The position numbers and the translations under genes are program-made. From NCBI RefSeq assembly GCF_026340655.1, contig NZ_JAPEOZ010000001.1, forward strand, positions 9,114,001-9,178,000: a stretch of DNA of 64,000 bases. Reading direction: 5' to 3'. Of the stretch, positions 60,891 through 64,000 are shown piece by piece; positions within the stretch are counted from its first letter, which is position 1; each line of letters opens with the position of its first letter. Source of the stretch: Streptomyces sp. NBC_01275. Its GTDB lineage: Bacteria; Actinomycetota; Actinomycetes; Streptomycetales; Streptomycetaceae. The notes beneath the pieces are model-generated. The model was not told the DNA's origin and searched no databases. It saw only the letters and a list, made by a program, of their open reading frames with translations.

Positions 60891-61850
60891 TCACTCGCGC
60901 ACGCCCCACTCCTTGCGCCAGCGGACGATCTGCTGTGCCGGATCCCCGGTGAGCGACCAGGGGGTGGGGGTGGCCCGGCGTCCCAGGACGCGCAGGAGGG
61001 GCGCCGCCACGTCCTCCGCGCCGGCCAGACACGCCGCGTGCGCCAGATGGCTGAGGTCGCGCAGCTCGCCGGGGGCCACGGCGTTCTCCCTGCGGCCCAT
61101 GATCCAGCGGTCCCAGGTGCGCCGGACGTCGCTGACCGCGCCGTCGTTGTTCCAGTGCTGACCCAGGCCCACCGGCGCGGACCGGCCCGGCGTCGCGTCG
61201 AGGGCGTGGCGGTACTCCTCGACGCGCGCGTACTGCACCAGCACCGGCAGCGGGCAGCCCCGCGGGGCCACGCCCGCCGCGTCGCGGGCGAAGTCGTACA
61301 TCAGGCCGTGCGAGCCGTGCCAGCGGGCGGAGTAGTAGTGCAGCACCTGGAGGTGGCCCTCCGCGCTGTAGGGGTCCCGCCGGTGCAACTCGTCCCACCA
61401 GCGCGCCAGTTCCTGCCGGCGCACCCCCGACGGGTACAGCCGGGCGACCGAGATCAGTGACACCCACGGCGTCGGGTCGTCCAGGTACGCCTCGGTGGCC
61501 GCCAGGCACGCCAGCACCGCGCCGTCGATCCGGTTCCGGTCGATCTGCGCGCCCCGGCCCGCGGCGATGGCCAGGTTGAACGCCCGGGCCGTCTCCGTGG
61601 CCGCGCGCAGCACCAGCGCGTCGCCGCTGTTCGGTTCGGCGGCCAGCCAGCTCTCCGCGGTCGAGCTGCCCGCGCAGGCCTGTGCCAGCAGCCGGACCCG
61701 GTGGCCCCGGGCGAGCCAGTCGGGGCCGGTCGTGAGCAACAGCTCCCGCAGGCCCCGCCAGCGGCCGATGACGATGTCGTGCCGGGCGGAGGAGAGGGCC
61801 TTGTCCCCGCAGTCGGGGTCGAAGTCGGGAGCGAAACGGTCTCGCGCCAT
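60891..61850 (-). CDS. hypothetical protein, helical repeat-like
   Basis: The ATG at 61850, 11 bases after the permease stop, gives 319 residues; the open frame extends far upstream as a shadow of the permease. It is rich in helices with TPR-like spacing (RWRGLRELLLTTGPDWLARG, ALVLRAATETARAFNLAIA, ELARWWDELHRRDPYSAEGH), has no signal peptide or membrane helix, and carries Trp-rich segments. Similar uncharacterised proteins exist in Streptomyces. The close spacing suggests co-transcription with the permease. Function is unknown. Confidence 0.8.
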   Translation of the reverse strand: MARDRFAPDFDPDCGDKALSSARHDIVIGRWRGLRELLLTTGPDWLARGHRVRLLAQACAGSSTAESWLAAEPNSGDALVLRAATETARAFNLAIAAGRGAQIDRNRIDGAVLACLAATEAYLDDPTPWVSLISVARLYPSGVRRQELARWWDELHRRDPYSAEGHLQVLHYYSARWHGSHGLMYDFARDAAGVAPRGCPLPVLVQYARVEEYRHALDATPGRSAPVGLGQHWNNDGAVSDVRRTWDRWIMGRRENAVAPGELRDLSHLAHAACLAGAEDVAAPLLRVLGRRATPTPWSLTGDPAQQIVRWRKEWGVRE

Positions 61851-61861
61851 CGGGTTCCCCC

Positions 61862-63334
61862 TCAGAAGTCGGTCGGGAGACCCTCGTAGGAGGTGGCGTG
61901 CGCGGCCGCGCGGCCGTCGGGCGCGTAGTCGGCCTCGACGGTCCGCGAGGCGTCCAGCCGGGCGGGCCGGTAGTAGTCGCTGCCCTGCCGCCAGTACCAG
62001 AGCATCGGCGCCAGGCCCGTCGCGAGTCCGCCGACGCCGATGGCGATCGCCGCGGAGTCCAGCTCGCCGAGCGACTCCACGAGGATCCAGAACATGAACA
62101 GAGCGCCGAACAGCGGCCACAGCCCGCCGAGGAGGAAGTCCGACGGCGACTTCAGCAGTGTCTTGCGGTAGGCGACGACCGCCGCCAGACCCGCGAGGCC
62201 GTAGTAGACCGCGATCTGCAGACCGATCGCCGAGATCGCGTCGGCGAGGATGTCGCCCACCGAGCCCAGCGCGTTGGAGGCGACGAACATCGCCAGCGCC
62301 ACCGCGCCGACCACCGCGATCGACACCCAGGGCGTGTTCCACGTGCGGTGCACCCGGCCCAGCGCGGATGGCATCGTACGGTCGCGGCCCATCGCGAACA
62401 GTGAGCGGGTGACCTGGATCAGGGTCGTCTCCAGCGTGGCGACGGTGGACAGCATCACGGCCACGATCAGCAGCTTGCCGCCCCACCCCGGCCACACCTC
62501 GTCGCCGAGCACCGCCAGCACGTTCGCGCCGTTGTCCTCGATCTGCTGCGAGGTGAGGATCACGTTCGCCGCGATGGTGAACACCTCGAACAGCAGGAAG
62601 ACGACGCCCACCCCGATCAGCCCGGCGAGACCGGTCGTGCGGCGGCTGTCGCGGGTCTCCTCGCTGAGGTTGCTGGTGACGTCCCAGCCCCAGTAGTAGA
62701 ACGCGGCGACCAGCGCGCCCGACGCGAACCCGGACACGCCGTCGAAGTGGCCGAAGCCGAGCCAGGACCAGTCGAACGGCAGCGAGGTGTCCGAGTGGAC
62801 GAGGGCGAGCACCGCGAACAGCGCGAGCACGGCCAGTTCCACGCCCGACATGACCAGCTGCGCGCGGACGGTGAGCCTCGCCCCGCCGAGCACCACCGCC
62901 AGCATCACCAGGAACCAGGCGGCGCCCACGAGGGTCGACAGCGCCGTGTCGTCGGCGAGCCCCTCGTCGAAGAGGGCGAGGGTCATCGACCCGGCGGGCA
63001 GGGACCCCGCCACCATGAAGAGGGTCGCCGAGACCACCAGCGCCCAGCCGCTGAGGAAGCCCAGGAACGGATGGAGGGTGCGCCCCACCCAGGAGTAGCT
63101 GGCCCCCGCGTTGACGTCGATCCGGCCGAGTCTGCTGAACGCCAGCGCGATGCCCAGCATCGGTATCGCGCAGTACAGCAGCGCCGCCGGGCCGGCCAGG
63201 CCCACCGCGCCGGCCAGGACCGCCGTGGTGGCGGCGATGGAGTACGCCGGTGCGCTGCCCGCGACCGCCATCACCACCGTGTCGAAGGTGCCCAGGACGT
63301 TCGCCTGCAGCCCTCTTCCGGTGCCGTTGCTCAT
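61862..63334 (-). CDS. APC family amino acid permease
   Basis: The 490-residue protein has about twelve membrane helices. Helix 1 is GTFDTVVMAVAGSAPAYSIA, with the broken Gly-rich segment expected for APC transporters; others include LIGVGVVFLLFEVFTIAANV and VSIAVVGAVALAMFVASNAL. Hydrophilic ends are short. It should import an amino acid or amine with a cation. It is the first gene of a minus-strand group with the unknown protein, the M20 amidohydrolase and the ArsR gene, so its substrate may be an N-acyl amino acid; that is inferred. The promoter is at 63462-63489. Confidence 0.92.
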   Translation of the reverse strand: MSNGTGRGLQANVLGTFDTVVMAVAGSAPAYSIAATTAVLAGAVGLAGPAALLYCAIPMLGIALAFSRLGRIDVNAGASYSWVGRTLHPFLGFLSGWALVVSATLFMVAGSLPAGSMTLALFDEGLADDTALSTLVGAAWFLVMLAVVLGGARLTVRAQLVMSGVELAVLALFAVLALVHSDTSLPFDWSWLGFGHFDGVSGFASGALVAAFYYWGWDVTSNLSEETRDSRRTTGLAGLIGVGVVFLLFEVFTIAANVILTSQQIEDNGANVLAVLGDEVWPGWGGKLLIVAVMLSTVATLETTLIQVTRSLFAMGRDRTMPSALGRVHRTWNTPWVSIAVVGAVALAMFVASNALGSVGDILADAISAIGLQIAVYYGLAGLAAVVAYRKTLLKSPSDFLLGGLWPLFGALFMFWILVESLGELDSAAIAIGVGGLATGLAPMLWYWRQGSDYYRPARLDASRTVEADYAPDGRAAAHATSYEGLPTDF

Positions 63335-63461
63335 GCTCGTGCTGCTTTCCGTCGTGCACGCGACCGGAGCGGGAACCGCCCGACGGCGTAGGGGGGGGTG
63401 GGGCGCACTGTTTCTGCGTTCGGCACTGCGTCAGCGGACGGTCACACCGAGTGTGCGAGTG

Positions 63462-63489
63462 ATGATAGCCCCAACTGTTGAGCTTTCAA
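63462..63489 (-). promoter_or_regulatory. promoter for the permease group
   Basis: On the minus strand, TTGAAA (63484-63489) and TATCAT (63462-63467) are 16 bases apart, both close to consensus, about 128 bases upstream of the permease start. The remaining gap (63335-63552) shows nothing else. Confidence 0.55.
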
Positions 63490-63552
63490 GATTGACGGGC
63501 GGGTAACGTGCGCCCGCCCGCAACTTCTCCCCCAGCCCAGGTCAGTCCCCGA

Positions 63553-64000
63553 TCAGTCCCCGATCCGGTCCAGTTGGCGCAGCCGGTTGGTGGCGTCCAG
63601 GGCCGCGACCTTGTACGACTCCGCCAGCGTCGGGTAGTTGAACACCGCGTCGACCAGATAGTCGACCGTGCCGCCGCAGCCCATCACGGACTGCCCGATG
63701 TGGATCAGCTCGGTCGCCCCGGTGCCGAAGCAGTGCACCCCGAGCAGCGTCCGGTCCACCGGAGAGACCAGCAGCTTCAGCATCCCGTGCGCGTCGCCGA
63801 TGATCTGCCCCCGGGCCAGCTCGCGGTAGCGCGCGACGCCCACCTCGAACGGCACCGAGTCCTCGGTGAGTTGATCCTCCGTACGGCCCACGAAGCTGAT
63901 CTCCGGGATGGTGTAGATGCCGATCGGCTGGAGCCGGTGCATCCCCCCGACCGGCTCGCCGAAGGCGTGGTAGGCGGCCGCCCGCCCCTGCTCCATCGCC
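63553..64000 (-). CDS. sthA: soluble pyridine nucleotide transhydrogenase, C-terminal part (cut by window)
   Basis: The visible 149 residues are the dimerisation domain of a class I flavoprotein disulfide reductase-like enzyme: [40 protein letters not shown] and [18 protein letters not shown]. The second is the usual IGQ helix with no catalytic Cys pair visible, and the HxxPTLAE-type tail is [20 protein letters not shown]. Together these match SthA/UdhA, which exchanges hydride between NADH and NADPH. The N-terminal FAD- and NAD-binding domains lie beyond the right edge. The frame is open to 64000. Confidence 0.9.
   Translation of the reverse strand, partial: AMEQGRAAAYHAFGEPVGGMHRLQPIGIYTIPEISFVGRTEDQLTEDSVPFEVGVARYRELARGQIIGDAHGMLKLLVSPVDRTLLGVHCFGTGATELIHIGQSVMGCGGTVDYLVDAVFNYPTLAESYKVAALDATNRLRQLDRIGD

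Overview
The window reads as part of a Streptomyces (or close actinomycete) chromosome. It is very GC-rich with strong third-position G/C. Many starts are GTG or TTG. It encodes a mycothiol-dependent formaldehyde dehydrogenase, a PPOX-class F420 enzyme, a proteasome beta subunit, many secreted enzymes, and a sugar ABC importer with no ATPase of its own. I saw no rRNA, tRNA, CRISPR array, transposase or phage module, so this looks like ordinary chromosomal sequence with a dense accessory metabolic content.

Region by region. 1-4.2 kb is the edge of a deoxysugar/glycan cluster: RmlD (cut by the window), a methyltransferase, RmlC and a family-2 glycosyltransferase. 4.2-4.7 kb holds a G-rich 41-bp tandem repeat. 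4.7-17.2 kb has a phosphoesterase, XdhC, a GH5 endoglycoceramidase-like secreted enzyme, a secreted beta-propeller with a divergent TetR regulator, a GT1 glycosyltransferase, a GH27 alpha-galactosidase with lectin modules, and an ABC exporter. 17.3-26.6 kb has the mycothiol formaldehyde pathway (MscR plus a beta-lactamase-fold hydrolase), an SDR, an MFS exporter, a PLP decarboxylase divergent from a MocR regulator, a LysR regulator and an L,D-transpeptidase. 26.6-42.4 kb has a membrane-anchored S1 protease, a DUF3800 protein, a MalY-type lyase, a decayed glucarate dehydratase pseudogene, a large secreted hydrolase, a DUF35/TetR pair sharing palindromes, FolD, an ATP-grasp protein, a membrane peptidoglycan-binding protein and a multi-sensor SpoIIE-type phosphatase.

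42.4-57.5 kb is dominated by carbohydrate genes: an RpiR regulator, a GT39-type mannosyltransferase in an operon with a secreted PAP2 phosphatase carrying an autotransporter-like repeat, a BadF-type sugar kinase, and a ROK regulator followed by a binding protein, two permeases and two cytoplasmic, apparently (alpha/alpha)-barrel enzymes of unassigned specificity. A -35/-10 pair for the kinase is overlapped by a strong inverted repeat, so the kinase and the import operon may form one regulated sugar-utilisation unit. This is my best candidate for an undescribed system. 57.6-64 kb has a proteasome beta subunit with no alpha partner or pup beside it, then a minus-strand set (APC permease, an unknown protein, M20 amidohydrolase, ArsR regulator) and the end of a soluble transhydrogenase.

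Family assignments come from motifs read by eye. Substrate and regulon statements are inferences. Promoters and operators were found by inspection only.
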